From positions 62,001 to 126,000 of the forward strand of contig CBFGUG010000011.1 of assembly GCA_965651905.1 (NCBI GenBank): a stretch of DNA of 64,000 nt, read 5' to 3'. Shown in pieces: positions 29,572-39,219 of the stretch. Each line of letters starts with the position of its first letter. Within the stretch, counting starts at the first letter, position 1. The stretch is from SZUA-265 sp965651905 (lineage in GTDB: Bacteria; Myxococcota_A; Polyangia; Polyangiales; Polyangiaceae). The notes beneath the pieces were generated by a model. It searched no databases and was not told where the DNA came from. It saw nothing but the letters and a program-made list of their open reading frames with translations. Both the position numbers and the translations under genes were made by a program.

Positions 29572-30514
29572 TGGCGATGCTGCTGGCTATGTGGCGCGCG
29601 TGGTCGAGGCGGCCATCCGCCACGGAAATGCCGCCGACCACGGGGTGCCCGCCGCCGCCATAACGCGCACAGATCGCGCTGATGTCCGTGTCGAGGGTTT
29701 GCCCGGACCACGGATTGTAGCCAACGGAGATCTTGAATCCGTGGCGCAGACGCGCAACGACCACCGAATAGACTGACTCGGGAAACAGCGCGTAGGTGAC
29801 GAACTTGCCGATCAACTCGAGGGGTTTTTCCGTGAGGTCGACGTAAACCACGCGGCCGCGTTGTTCGGCCTTCGTGCGCACCTCGCTCACGAAGCGCTGG
29901 TGGCGATCGCCGATCGGCGCGTAGCGCTCGCGAATTTGGGCGCTCTCGGCGATTTCGAGCAGCGGGCGCGTCAAGAGCTCGGGGACCCAGCGCTGCAGAA
30001 ACGCGTGATTGCAGTGATGTTCGACCACGCTCACCAACTGCATGATGGGATCCGTTTTCGAAACCGCGGCTTCGGGAGATTCGAAGGATGCCGAATCGAT
30101 GCGATCGGCCCACTCGACGAGTTCGTCGAAGTTCGACTGGAAGCCGAACTGCTCGCGCGCACGTTCGTAGATCAACTTGGTGCAAGAGCTGAACTCTCCG
30201 TCGAACACGAAGTGCGGGCTCTCGCTGGCGCGGGCTGCGAAGTAGGCCTTGTCGGCGTCGGAGGCAAACGCCGTGCGATGATGATCGAAGTACCAGTGCA
30301 GGCGGTCCGACGCCGTGAAGCGGTAGTCCAAGATGGCGTTGACGTCGCCGGTCAGCGCGCTCGCTGGCGCCGTGGGCTGACCCACGCCGTAACCGCAGGC
30401 GCGGTACTCGAAGGACGGATCAGCGCCGTGCAGGTGACGCAGCAAGGCCGTGAACATCGCCGCGCTGCAAAGCCCGTCGAAACAGTGACCGTGAGTGGCG
30501 ACGAGGACCCTCAT
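29555..30514 (-). CDS. DHH-family phosphoesterase
   Basis: A 319-residue member of the DHH/DHHA1 superfamily, which cleaves phosphodiester bonds in nucleotides or short oligonucleotides using divalent metals. Motifs: HGHCFDGLCSA (motif I), a DYRF motif, FDHHRTAF (DHH box), and GGGGHPVVGG in the DHHA1 substrate domain. ATG 30514 starts right at motif I; longer starts add only unconserved sequence. The exact substrate (nanoRNA, cyclic dinucleotide, or other) is not clear. It shares a 124-base divergent control region with dprA. Confidence 0.88.
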   Translation of the reverse strand: MRVLVATHGHCFDGLCSAAMFTALLRHLHGADPSFEYRACGYGVGQPTAPASALTGDVNAILDYRFTASDRLHWYFDHHRTAFASDADKAYFAARASESPHFVFDGEFSSCTKLIYERAREQFGFQSNFDELVEWADRIDSASFESPEAAVSKTDPIMQLVSVVEHHCNHAFLQRWVPELLTRPLLEIAESAQIRERYAPIGDRHQRFVSEVRTKAEQRGRVVYVDLTEKPLELIGKFVTYALFPESVYSVVVARLRHGFKISVGYNPWSGQTLDTDISAICARYGGGGHPVVGGISVADGRLDHARHIASSIANELAS

Positions 30515-30638
30515 GGGTGGGCAGACATACCACATGTGGGGCAGAAGCGCGAAACTCGTGAGTCGTGTGTCCTTCCAGAAGCTGCGCTCTCCAAACCGCC
30601 GCCCGCAACTGAGCACGGATGCAGCCGATTCAGGCTGC

Positions 30639-31727
30639 ATGACGTCTTCCAAAGTGCCGACCCGCCGTACGCCCGCGTGCGACGGCCAAGTCTCCGTCCC
30701 CAACAGCTTGCTCACGGGTTCTCGCCTGCCGCCGGGGTTGGCCGACTTGGACTTGCCGCCGCGACAGCTGCACCTCTGGGGCGAGTTGCCACCCGCGCCC
30801 TGGGTTGCGGTCGTCGGCACTCGTCACCCCAGCGAAGCGGGGGCGAAGTTCTGCACTGCGCTAGTGCGCGGTCTGGTGGAGGCAGGGGTGACTGTGGCGT
30901 CAGGTGGCGCCAAGGGCGTTGACGCCTGCGCGCACGAGGCGGCCGTGGATGTCGGAGGGCATACGGTCGTGGTGGCTCCGAGCGGGTTCGAGCGGCCGTA
31001 CCCTGCAGAACACCGCGAACTGTTCGAACGGGTAGTGCGCTCGCGCGGAGCGTTCGTTTCCGAGCACGAGTCCGATGCGGTCGCGCGGCGTCACACGTTT
31101 TTTCGACGCAACGCCTTGCTGGTGGCGTGTTCCGTCGCGGTGATCGTGGTGCAAGCCCCGCTGCGCAGTGGCGCGCGCAACGCGGCGCTGTGGGCGCGCA
31201 AGCTCGGTAGGCCGCTGTTTGCCGTGCCACATGCGCCATGGGACGCGGCGGGAGCAGGCTGTATCGAAGAGCTGAAGCTCGGTGCGGTGCCGTTATCTTC
31301 CGCCGCGCAAGTTATCCGAACACTGAGTGAACGCGGCTTCGTGGGCTGCAATGAAATGCTGTTGCCCCTCGGGTCTGCGCGGTCTGGGCAACTTTCACTC
31401 GCCGCGGCTACAGGCGTTGCAACCCGTGAGCACGGGGCCACGGGCGGCGCGGCGACGGAGCCTGCAGGGAAAGAGCCCGCGTCCGCAGGGGGCGACTCGG
31501 TCGCGCCGCCTGAGTCACGCGCGCACGGACCCGCCAAACGCGCGCCCGAACTCGACTCGCCGCACGCAAGAGTGGACGCGCTGCTCGAGCGCGGTCCCTG
31601 CACTCTCGATCAGTTGCACGTCGAGACGGGGCTGAGCGTGGCCGAGCTGCGCACGCTGCTGGCCGAACGTGCGCTCGACGGGCACGTTCGCGAACGTGAA
31701 GACGGGCTCTACGAAATGATGGCCTAG
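30639..31727 (+). CDS. dprA: DNA processing protein DprA
   Basis: A 362-residue single-stranded-DNA-binding protein that loads RecA during transformation. The Rossmann-like core has VAVVGTRHPSEAGA, VASGGAKGVDACAHEAA, and FFRRNALLVACS. An Ala/Pro-rich linker leads to a C-terminal winged-helix domain (about the last 60 residues, ARVDALLERGPCTLDQL onward). The start is uncertain; ATG 30639 is chosen because it is the last start that keeps the N-terminal region. It points to natural competence but no com genes are nearby. Confidence 0.9.
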   Translation: MTSSKVPTRRTPACDGQVSVPNSLLTGSRLPPGLADLDLPPRQLHLWGELPPAPWVAVVGTRHPSEAGAKFCTALVRGLVEAGVTVASGGAKGVDACAHEAAVDVGGHTVVVAPSGFERPYPAEHRELFERVVRSRGAFVSEHESDAVARRHTFFRRNALLVACSVAVIVVQAPLRSGARNAALWARKLGRPLFAVPHAPWDAAGAGCIEELKLGAVPLSSAAQVIRTLSERGFVGCNEMLLPLGSARSGQLSLAAATGVATREHGATGGAATEPAGKEPASAGGDSVAPPESRAHGPAKRAPELDSPHARVDALLERGPCTLDQLHVETGLSVAELRTLLAERALDGHVREREDGLYEMMA

Positions 31728-31830
31728 CCACGCGCGGCGTGTTCTGGCCGTCTGCCTCCGCGTAGCCAGTGGCCTGTGATGGTCGGAGGGCCGACGGCCA
31801 TTTCGCCTTTACTTGAGCAACAGCGTCGGC

Positions 31831-33228
31831 ATGCTCCCGCCCATGCAGCCGAGCGACGACCACTCCGCCGAACCGAAGTCGAGCGATCGCCCTGTCGTCA
31901 CGGTGGTGGGGGCGGGTTTGGCTGGCTCCGAGGTGGCGTTGCAGCTCGCAGCCCGCGGTATCGGCGTGCGATTGGTCGAGCAGAAGCCCAAGTACCGAAC
32001 GCCCGCGCAGAGTAGCGACGGACTGTGCGAACTCGTCTGTAGCAACTCATTGCGCGGCGCGTCGCTGATGAACGCCGTGGGGCTGCTCAAGGAGGAGATG
32101 CGTCGCCTGGGCTCGGAGATCGTGCGCGCGGCCGACGCCACGCGCGTCCCTGCTGGCGGTGCGCTCGCCGTGGACCGCGACCGCTTTTCCGAAGAGATCA
32201 CCCGACGCATACACGAACACCCTGCGATCGAGCTGGTGGGCGCACGCCTGTCTGAGATTCCACGCGGGCCACTGACCGTGATCGCGACGGGACCGCTCAC
32301 CTCCGACGAACTCGCGACGGACATCGCGCGCCACGTGGGCTCGGAGCAGCTGGCGTACTACGATGCGATCGCACCCATCGTCAGCGCTGAGTCGATCAAC
32401 TGGGACGAGGTGTACTTCGGCTCGCGTTATGACAAGGGCGACAGTGAAGAGGACAAGCGCGCGTACGTCAACTGTCCGCTCGATGCCGAACAGTATCGAA
32501 AGTTCGTCGATGACTTGTGCCAGGCCGAAAAAGTGGCTCCCAAAGCCTTCGAAGAGGTGCGCTACTTCGAGGGCTGTCTGCCGATCGAAGTGATGGCCGA
32601 GCGCGGACCGCGTACGCTGTCGTTCGGTCCGCTCAAGCCGAAGGGCCTGCGCGATCCGCGCACGGGCGAGACTCCCGCCGCTGTGGTTCAACTGCGCAAA
32701 GAAGACGAAGCGGGGACGGCGTTCAATCTGGTCGGTTTTCAAACGCGCATGACCTGGGGCGAACAAGCGCGGGTGTTTCGAACCATCCCGGGGCTCGCTG
32801 ACGCCGAATTTCTCAGGTACGGGGCGATACATCGCAACACCTTCGTCAATGCGCCCAAGTGTTTGGACGATACCTTTCAGTTGCGTTCGCGGCCTGGCGT
32901 GTACTTCGCGGGGCAAATCACGGGTACGGAGGGATACGTCGAGAGCGCGGCCGGGGGCTGGCTCGTGGCGCACTTCATCGCGACTCGACTCGCGGGGCGT
33001 GAGCCCGAGTTGCCGCCGCTGACTACCGCGCACCGTGGCTTGATCGTGCAGACGCGCCGCAACGTGGACGACTACCAACCGTCGAACATCACGTTTTCGC
33101 ACGTGCAGCCATGGGACGGCCCGCGCATGAAGAAGCGCGATCGTTATGCGGCCATGAGTGAACGCGCGCTGAGCGACTTGGCGGCGTGGGCCGCGCGCGA
33201 AGGCGTGGCCTATCGCACCGCGAGCTGA
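31831..33228 (+). CDS. trmFO: Folate-dependent tRNA (uracil-5-) methyltransferase TrmFO
   Basis: A 465-residue flavoprotein that makes ribothymidine at position 54 of tRNA using methylenetetrahydrofolate and FADH2. It has the GAGLAGSEVA FAD site, the ELVCSNSLR and YFEGCLPIEVMAERGP motifs, FQTRMTWGEQ, and FAGQITGTEGYVESAAGG. Length is normal. ATG 31831 is chosen; a second ATG at 31843 and a TTG at 31813 are in the same frame and no Shine-Dalgarno decides between them. Confidence 0.95.
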   Translation: MLPPMQPSDDHSAEPKSSDRPVVTVVGAGLAGSEVALQLAARGIGVRLVEQKPKYRTPAQSSDGLCELVCSNSLRGASLMNAVGLLKEEMRRLGSEIVRAADATRVPAGGALAVDRDRFSEEITRRIHEHPAIELVGARLSEIPRGPLTVIATGPLTSDELATDIARHVGSEQLAYYDAIAPIVSAESINWDEVYFGSRYDKGDSEEDKRAYVNCPLDAEQYRKFVDDLCQAEKVAPKAFEEVRYFEGCLPIEVMAERGPRTLSFGPLKPKGLRDPRTGETPAAVVQLRKEDEAGTAFNLVGFQTRMTWGEQARVFRTIPGLADAEFLRYGAIHRNTFVNAPKCLDDTFQLRSRPGVYFAGQITGTEGYVESAAGGWLVAHFIATRLAGREPELPPLTTAHRGLIVQTRRNVDDYQPSNITFSHVQPWDGPRMKKRDRYAAMSERALSDLAAWAAREGVAYRTAS

Positions 33229-33252
33229 GCGGGGGCGTCGAGCGGCGAGCGC

Positions 33253-34536
33253 TCACGCAAGCTGCGCGATTAGGCCATCCGCGAGCAACCATTGCTCCGT
33301 GGGAATGCTCAGTTGACGTCCGTCCCAGAGCACTCGACCGTTTCGCGCGAGCCGCTCGATGGCCTTCAAGCGCTTGGGGGTGAGCACTTCGACGTTCAGC
33401 TCCGTCTCCAGCGCCTCGAGATTGACGCCTTCTGATAGGCGTAAACCGAGCATCAGTCGTTCGAGCAGTAGCGTTTCGGCGTCGAGTGTCTCGACGCTGT
33501 CGTAGGGCTTGCCGGGCCCGCCGTGCTCGAGGGCTGGTGCTGGCCAGTGCGACAGCGCCATGTAACGCTCCGCCGACGGTGTGTTGCGATAGCGCACGCG
33601 CTCTTGGAGCGGGCCTTGTTCATCGTTCGCGGCTCGTTCGTCGGCGCGTGGGAGCGTGCCCCACGCGCCGCAGCCGATACCCAGGTAGGGTTGACCTCGC
33701 CAATAGCCCAAGTTGTGCTGCGCGGGGTGACCAGGCCGGCAGAAGTTGCTGATCTCGTAGTGGTCGTAGCCTCTGCTGGTCAGCGCGTCGTGCACTGCCG
33801 TGAAGCTGTCGGCGACAGTGTCGTCGGGCAGTAGAGGCAAGCGGCCTTTGCGGTGCAAGGCGCCGAACTGGGTGCCGGGTTCGATGGTCAGCGCGTACGC
33901 GGAGAGGTGGGTGACCCCCATGTCGGCGAGTTGCCCCACCTCACTCCGTGCCTGTTCTGGCGTTTGACCGTGCACGCCGAAGATCAAATCCGCCGACACT
34001 TCCGCGAAGCCGACGTCGAGCGCCGCTTGCAGGGCGCGCAGTCCTCCGTCGACGTCGTGCAAGCGCCCCAGGAAACGGAGCCGTTCGGAATCCAAGCTCT
34101 GGACACCGAGACTGATTCGGCCGACGCCGTGATCGCGCAACGACATTCCAACCTCCCGCGAGAAGCTGGTGGGATTACACTCCACCGATATTTCAACGGG
34201 GGTTTCAGTAAAACGATAACACTTGCGAATGCTTCCGAGGACCTTGCCGATCTCGTCACCCCCCCAAAGCGAGGGAGTACCCCCGCCGAAGAAAACGCTG
34301 CGCACGCGAGCACCCTCCAGGCTGGCGCTGCGTTGTTCCAGCTCGCGCTGTACGGCCATTGTGTACGCTTCCCGCGGGATTTCGTCTGAACCTCGGGCGA
34401 TGCTCAGGAAGTCGCAGTAGGGGCACTTGCGCAGACACCAAGGGAAGTGAATGTAGATCCCTAGGTACTCATCATGGCTGTGACGGCTGGTTTGCAGACT
34501 CGAAGATCCGCGTGCGGTGAGCGGCGCTGGCAGCAT
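33253..34536 (-). CDS. hemW: HemW-type radical SAM haem chaperone
   Basis: A 427-residue radical SAM protein formerly called oxygen-independent coproporphyrinogen oxidase-like. The iron-sulfur cluster motif is CLRKCPYC (Cys34, Cys38, Cys41). Other motifs are FFGGGTPS, ISLGVQSLD, LIFGVHGQT, HYEISNF and YWRGQPYLGIGCGA. HemW proteins bind haem and lack the extra Cys of true HemN. It is divergent from rel with a 79-base gap, so the two share a control region. Confidence 0.94.
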   Translation of the reverse strand: MLPAPLTARGSSSLQTSRHSHDEYLGIYIHFPWCLRKCPYCDFLSIARGSDEIPREAYTMAVQRELEQRSASLEGARVRSVFFGGGTPSLWGGDEIGKVLGSIRKCYRFTETPVEISVECNPTSFSREVGMSLRDHGVGRISLGVQSLDSERLRFLGRLHDVDGGLRALQAALDVGFAEVSADLIFGVHGQTPEQARSEVGQLADMGVTHLSAYALTIEPGTQFGALHRKGRLPLLPDDTVADSFTAVHDALTSRGYDHYEISNFCRPGHPAQHNLGYWRGQPYLGIGCGAWGTLPRADERAANDEQGPLQERVRYRNTPSAERYMALSHWPAPALEHGGPGKPYDSVETLDAETLLLERLMLGLRLSEGVNLEALETELNVEVLTPKRLKAIERLARNGRVLWDGRQLSIPTEQWLLADGLIAQLA

Positions 34537-34615
34537 TGCGGAAGCTTGGCGCTTGTAGCAGGAGGTGGTACCTTTGTCTGTCCTGCTTTGGCTCTAACCC
34601 CGGAGTTGGTGACTC

Positions 34616-36778
34616 TTGCTTGCTGTTCGTGATCTCGTCGACTGCGTGTCGGGATACCTTCCTGATGCCAACCTCGGCATGCTCGAGGAGGCGTACAGTT
34701 TTGCCGAGCACGCGCACCGAGACCAGAAGCGCAAGAGCGGTGAACCCTACTTCGTTCACCCCGTAGCCGTGGCCACGACGCTGGCGGACATGCGGCTCGA
34801 CGTGGCGGCCGTCTGCGCAGGGTTGCTGCACGACGTGGTCGAAGACACCGACGTCGAACTCGAGGAGATCGGCGCCAAGTTCGGCGAGGAAGTCGCCGAA
34901 ATCGTCGATGGCCTCACGAAGTTGAACAAGATCAACTTCAGCTGCAAAGAAGATCAGCAGGCCGAGAGCATCCGCAAAGTCGTGGTCGCGATGTCCAAGG
35001 ACGTGCGCGTGCTGCTGATCAAGCTCTGCGATCGCTTGGACAACATGCGGACCATGGAGCACATGAAGCCCGCGAGCCAGGAGCGCATCTCGCAAGAGAC
35101 GAACGAAATTTACGCGCCGCTGGCCAGCCGCCTCGGCATGAACGGCGTCAAGAGCGAGCTCGAAGATCTCTCGTTGCGATACCTCGAGCCCGAGGCGTTC
35201 AAGCACATCGAGCTCAAACTCAAGGGCACCAAACGTGAACGTGACAAGTACATCGCGGGCGTCAATCGCACGCTGACGGCGCTGCTGAGCGAACGCGGGC
35301 TAGCGGCCAAGGTCGAAGGCCACGTCCGCCACATCACCTCGATCTTTCGTCGCATGCGCGAGGCGCGTTGCGACTTCGAGCAGCTCCAAGACCTCAACTC
35401 CTTCGTGGTGTGTGTGGAGTCGGTGACTGAGTGTTACACGGCGCTCGGCGTCATCCACTCCAAGTGGCTGCCCGTGCCGGGCCGCTTTCGCGACCACATC
35501 GCGCTGCCCAAACCCAACTGCTATCAGTCGTTGCACACGACGGTGATGGGCCCGGGCAACAAGCGCATCGAAGTGCAAATCCGTACGCACGAGATGCACA
35601 ACGTCGCGGAGAAGGGGGTGCTCGCTTACTGGGAGTACCGCGCTCAGGTGTCGGGCCGCGTGCGCCCGGAAGACGCCAACAAGTTCTCGTGGCTGCGCGA
35701 AATGCGCAAATTCCAGAAGGAATTGAAGGATCCGGACGAGTTCTTGGAGATGATCAAGAACGACCTGTTCCCCGACGAGGTGTTCGTCTTCACGCCGAAG
35801 GGCGATTTGAAGATGTTCCCGCGAGGCGCCACCCCCGTCGATCTGGCGTACAGCATTCACTCGGAGCTCGGCGATCACTGCGGTGGCGCTCGGGTGAACG
35901 GTTCGGTGGTATCCAAACGTTCCAAGTTGCGAAACGGCGACGTGGTCGAGGTGATCGCCGATCCGAACACAGCGCCGAGCAAAGACTGGCTGGAGCACTG
36001 TGCCACGCCGCGCGCTCGCAGCCGCGTGCGCACCTACATCCGCACGCACAATCGTCGTAAGAGCATCAACTTGGGGCGCGAACTGCTCGAAGGCGAGCTG
36101 CACCGTTCGGGCATGAGCCTCACGCGGCTGTTCAAAACCGAGGACATGATGAACGCGTTGCTCGGAGAGCTGAAGCTCGTCAACTCGGACGCGCTTCTGT
36201 TGGCGCTCGGTTTCGGCAAGCTGGATGCGCACCACGTCGTGGAAGTGATCAGCGAACTTCGTAATGGCGCGGATGGCGATCCAGAGGAGCTCAAGACTGG
36301 CGCGATCGAAAAGCTACTGCGGCGTTTCACGGGTAAGGACGTCGACGGCATTCGCGTCGACGGTCTGGACAGCAAGTTGGTGCGCTATGGCAAGTGCTGC
36401 AATCCGCTGCCCGGCGACCCGATCATGGGGTTCATCACTCGAGGCCGGGGGGTGGCCGTGCACCGCCGCGACTGCACCCGCGCCTTCGATACTACCGACC
36501 CCGAGCGACGCATCACGGTGTCGTGGAGCAACCGCACGACCATCAATCGTACGGTCTCGCTCAGCGTGCTCACGCAGAATACTCCTGGCATCTTGGCGGA
36601 TGTCACGCGAGTGTTCAGCGCGCAGAAGATCAATTTGAGCGAAGTCAACTGCCACGCCAGCGACGACGGCAGCGCGCAAAACACGTTCACATTTCTGGCT
36701 GGGGACGTTCAGCAGGTGCGCAACCTGATCCGAGCCATTCGTCGCGTGGACGGCGTCGTCCGCGTGGAGCGCGCCTGA
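34616..36778 (+). CDS. rel: RelA/SpoT-family (p)ppGpp synthetase/hydrolase
   Basis: A 720-residue bifunctional stringent-response enzyme. The N-terminal HD hydrolase domain has FVHPVAVA and LLHDVVEDTD. The synthetase domain has DLNSFVV, FRDHIALPKPNCYQSLHTT and IEVQIRT. A TGS domain (FVFTPKGDLKMFPRGATPVDLAY), a helical and zinc-finger-like part (GKCCNPLPGD), and a C-terminal ACT domain follow. Both HD and synthetase residues look intact. TTG 34616 is chosen for its GGAG ten bases upstream; a GTG at 34646 is another option. Confidence 0.95.
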   Translation: MLAVRDLVDCVSGYLPDANLGMLEEAYSFAEHAHRDQKRKSGEPYFVHPVAVATTLADMRLDVAAVCAGLLHDVVEDTDVELEEIGAKFGEEVAEIVDGLTKLNKINFSCKEDQQAESIRKVVVAMSKDVRVLLIKLCDRLDNMRTMEHMKPASQERISQETNEIYAPLASRLGMNGVKSELEDLSLRYLEPEAFKHIELKLKGTKRERDKYIAGVNRTLTALLSERGLAAKVEGHVRHITSIFRRMREARCDFEQLQDLNSFVVCVESVTECYTALGVIHSKWLPVPGRFRDHIALPKPNCYQSLHTTVMGPGNKRIEVQIRTHEMHNVAEKGVLAYWEYRAQVSGRVRPEDANKFSWLREMRKFQKELKDPDEFLEMIKNDLFPDEVFVFTPKGDLKMFPRGATPVDLAYSIHSELGDHCGGARVNGSVVSKRSKLRNGDVVEVIADPNTAPSKDWLEHCATPRARSRVRTYIRTHNRRKSINLGRELLEGELHRSGMSLTRLFKTEDMMNALLGELKLVNSDALLLALGFGKLDAHHVVEVISELRNGADGDPEELKTGAIEKLLRRFTGKDVDGIRVDGLDSKLVRYGKCCNPLPGDPIMGFITRGRGVAVHRRDCTRAFDTTDPERRITVSWSNRTTINRTVSLSVLTQNTPGILADVTRVFSAQKINLSEVNCHASDDGSAQNTFTFLAGDVQQVRNLIRAIRRVDGVVRVERA

Positions 36779-36865
36779 GCCAGACGCGCTCAAACGCCGT
36801 TCCGCGAGCCAGCCAGCCGCGGTCTCGTTGCGCTTCGGCGACTCGCTGAGCGCAGCAACCAGCGA

Positions 36866-37468
36866 TCAGTCGCTCGTCAGTCGAAAGACGATGACGTGGT
36901 TGTTGGCGGGGCAGGGGAGGACGTCTTCCAGCGCAAGCCCATGGGGCTTGGCTGCGCGCTGGATATCTTCGAGCTTCCGAACGCCCCAGCTGGCGTTGCG
37001 CTGCCGCAGACTTCGGTCGAACTCCAGGTTGCTCGGTGCGGTTGGCTGATCCGGTAGGATCATCGGTCCATAAAGCACCAGCGGTGCTCCGACATCGAGC
37101 ACGCGCGCCGCGCCGCGCAACATTCCCAGGCACGCTTCCCACGGCGCGATGTGGATCATGTTGATACAAACGATCGCGCTGTATTCACCCGCGGGCCAGT
37201 CGTCGGACGCGGCGTCGAGCGCGAGCGGGGCGAGTAAGTTCTGCGTGCCTTCCTCCGCGCGGTAAGCCTCGATGCTGTCTCTGGCGTCCCGGTCCAAGTC
37301 GGTGGGCTGCCAGCGTAGCTGCGGCAAGTGTCGCGCCATGTAGGCTGCGTGTTGGCCGCTGCCGCTGGCAATTTCGAGCACGCAGCCCGAAGCTGGGAGT
37401 ACGCGCTGAAGCACCCCCAAAATGGGTTGCTGGTTGCGAGTTGCGGCGGGAGCGAAGAGTTTGGACAC
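36866..37468 (-). CDS. DUF938-family SAM-dependent methyltransferase
   Basis: A 200-residue Rossmann-fold methyltransferase. Motif I is VLEIASGSGQHAAYMA; later segments are WQPTDLD, VCINMIHIAPWEA and LYGP. The start is taken at GTG 37468, because GGAGGA lies six bases upstream and the protein then begins KLFAPAATRN, as DUF938 proteins do. The longer ATG frame adds 39 unconserved residues. The substrate is unknown. Confidence 0.88.
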   Translation of the reverse strand: MSKLFAPAATRNQQPILGVLQRVLPASGCVLEIASGSGQHAAYMARHLPQLRWQPTDLDRDARDSIEAYRAEEGTQNLLAPLALDAASDDWPAGEYSAIVCINMIHIAPWEACLGMLRGAARVLDVGAPLVLYGPMILPDQPTAPSNLEFDRSLRQRNASWGVRKLEDIQRAAKPHGLALEDVLPCPANNHVIVFRLTSD

Positions 37469-37588
37469 GGCTTTCCTCCGCGGCGAGACTAACCCGACAC
37501 TCTCAGTAGTTTTCCGCAATTTCCGCAAAGCGGGGCTCCGTTCGTCGTCGAGCTGGACCTCGCGGGCCGAGCCTCGCACACTCACCCG

Positions 37589-39001
37589 ATGCGTAAAGGG
37601 TTCGTGTCCGCCTGGACATCGGTCGGCGGTGCGGGCGCACTCGTGGGGGCCGGGTTGATCGCGGTGACTCAGGGTGGGTGTTCCGATGAAGGCGCAGCGT
37701 CAGGGCCGGAATCGGCGCCGACGGCATCACTCTCGGCGAGCACGTCGGCTGACTCGTTGGTTGCGGGGGGACCCCTCGATGGTGCGGGGGGCGCCGGCGT
37801 TGCGAACAGCGCGGACTCCAGCTCGAGTCCGTCGGCTACTTCGGTTCAGTCGACGTCGGCGCCGAGTGGGATGGCTACGGGTGAACTAGGGAGCGGGGGC
37901 GCAGGTGGTCGCAACGGGGCGATGCTCGGCTCGGCTGGTGGCGAGGGCGGCGACGATGGCGGAGAGAACGACATGGGCGCTGGCGGTACGATGACGCTGC
38001 CCGACGGCATGGAAAACATGGGGATGGACTCGGAGGAGTCCCCATCGATGAGCCCCCAAGAGCCACCCATGGATGGTGTCGAAGACGCGGGTGCTGGTGA
38101 ATCTCCGTCGCTACCCGTCGCAGACGCGGGACCACCAGAAGCGATGGTGGACAGTGAATTCGACATCGAACTCGTGTTCGAGTCGGACGAGTACTTGTCT
38201 GGCGACGTGCGATCGGCTTTCGAGTCGGCGACGGCGATTTGGGAGAGCGTGATCGTCGGGGACGTGCCGGACTTCGAGTCTCCACGCGCTCCCAACTGCG
38301 AGGCGAACCGCATCCCCACGTTCGTTGACGACCTCATCATTTACGTGCGGGTGGCGCCCATCGATGGACCCGAAGGCATCTTGGGGGCTGCGGGGCCGTG
38401 TCTGATCCGCGGCGAGGGTCTGCCACTGCCGTTTGCAGGACGCATGGAGTTCGACTCGGAAGATCTGGTGCACTTCGCAGGTCAGGGGCGACTGGAGGAG
38501 ATCGTTTTGCACGAGATGGGTCACGTGCTCGGCATCGGGGCGTTGTGGGGGCCACTCGACTTGTTGAGCAACCCGGCGGGACAGGGCGGAGCAGCGCCCG
38601 ACACTGCGTTCGACGGCAGCGCCGCGCTCGAAGCGTTCGAGGCTCTGGGGGGAGAGGCGTACGAGGGTGGGGCCAAGGTGCCCGTCGAAAACTCTGGGGG
38701 TGCGGGCGTCGCCAACGGACACTGGCGTGAATCGGTGTTCGGCAACGAGTTGATGACGCCGTTCATGTCTCAACTCGACGGTGTGCTCAGCAGTCTGACC
38801 ATCGCCTCTCTGGAGGACCTGGGGTACGTCGTATCGTACGCCCCAGCGGGGGACTACTCGTGGCCACCCGAACCTGAGCCGGGACGGAATCCGTTCGGAC
38901 CTGCGGGTGCGGAGCCGACGACGATCGATCTGAGCCACGACGCGCTCGCGTCGCCCGTTTATAGTGTCGATGCGTCAGGTGAAATGACGCGCGTCCGCTG
39001 A
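37589..39001 (+). CDS. Leishmanolysin-like (M8-type) zinc metalloprotease lipoprotein
   Basis: A 470-residue predicted lipoprotein (TQGG-Cys31) with about 150 residues of Gly/Ser/Glu linker. The protease domain has the zinc motif HEMGHVLGIG (His308, Glu309, His312) and a distant third ligand His378 in NGHWRE. The block NELMTPF and LTIASLEDLGYVV is typical of bacterial leishmanolysin relatives. It is divergent from the DUF938 gene. It is exported and would cut protein outside the cytoplasm; its target is unknown. Confidence 0.85.
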   Translation: MRKGFVSAWTSVGGAGALVGAGLIAVTQGGCSDEGAASGPESAPTASLSASTSADSLVAGGPLDGAGGAGVANSADSSSSPSATSVQSTSAPSGMATGELGSGGAGGRNGAMLGSAGGEGGDDGGENDMGAGGTMTLPDGMENMGMDSEESPSMSPQEPPMDGVEDAGAGESPSLPVADAGPPEAMVDSEFDIELVFESDEYLSGDVRSAFESATAIWESVIVGDVPDFESPRAPNCEANRIPTFVDDLIIYVRVAPIDGPEGILGAAGPCLIRGEGLPLPFAGRMEFDSEDLVHFAGQGRLEEIVLHEMGHVLGIGALWGPLDLLSNPAGQGGAAPDTAFDGSAALEAFEALGGEAYEGGAKVPVENSGGAGVANGHWRESVFGNELMTPFMSQLDGVLSSLTIASLEDLGYVVSYAPAGDYSWPPEPEPGRNPFGPAGAEPTTIDLSHDALASPVYSVDASGEMTRVR

Positions 39002-39219
39002 TGGCCGTTCGTGCCGCGACGTAACTGAACGCTCGAGCCCGCGTGAGCTCCTCGAGGCCGCGCTGAGCTTCCGCTATGGGAAGGCAACCGTGATGGCGAC
39101 GGCTGGAGCAGACCATCGCGGGCAGCATCATTGCTGCGCCTGAGCCGACCAGAGGTCCGAGCGCGTCTTCAGTGCGCGCGCGGCTCGTGCTAACAGCAGC
39201 CGCAGCAAGGGAGATGTCG
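39002..39219. other. Intergenic region between protease and cellulase genes
   Basis: 218 bases without a supported gene, running up to the AAGGGAG ribosome-binding site at 39207-39213 before the GH9 start. Confidence 0.4.
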
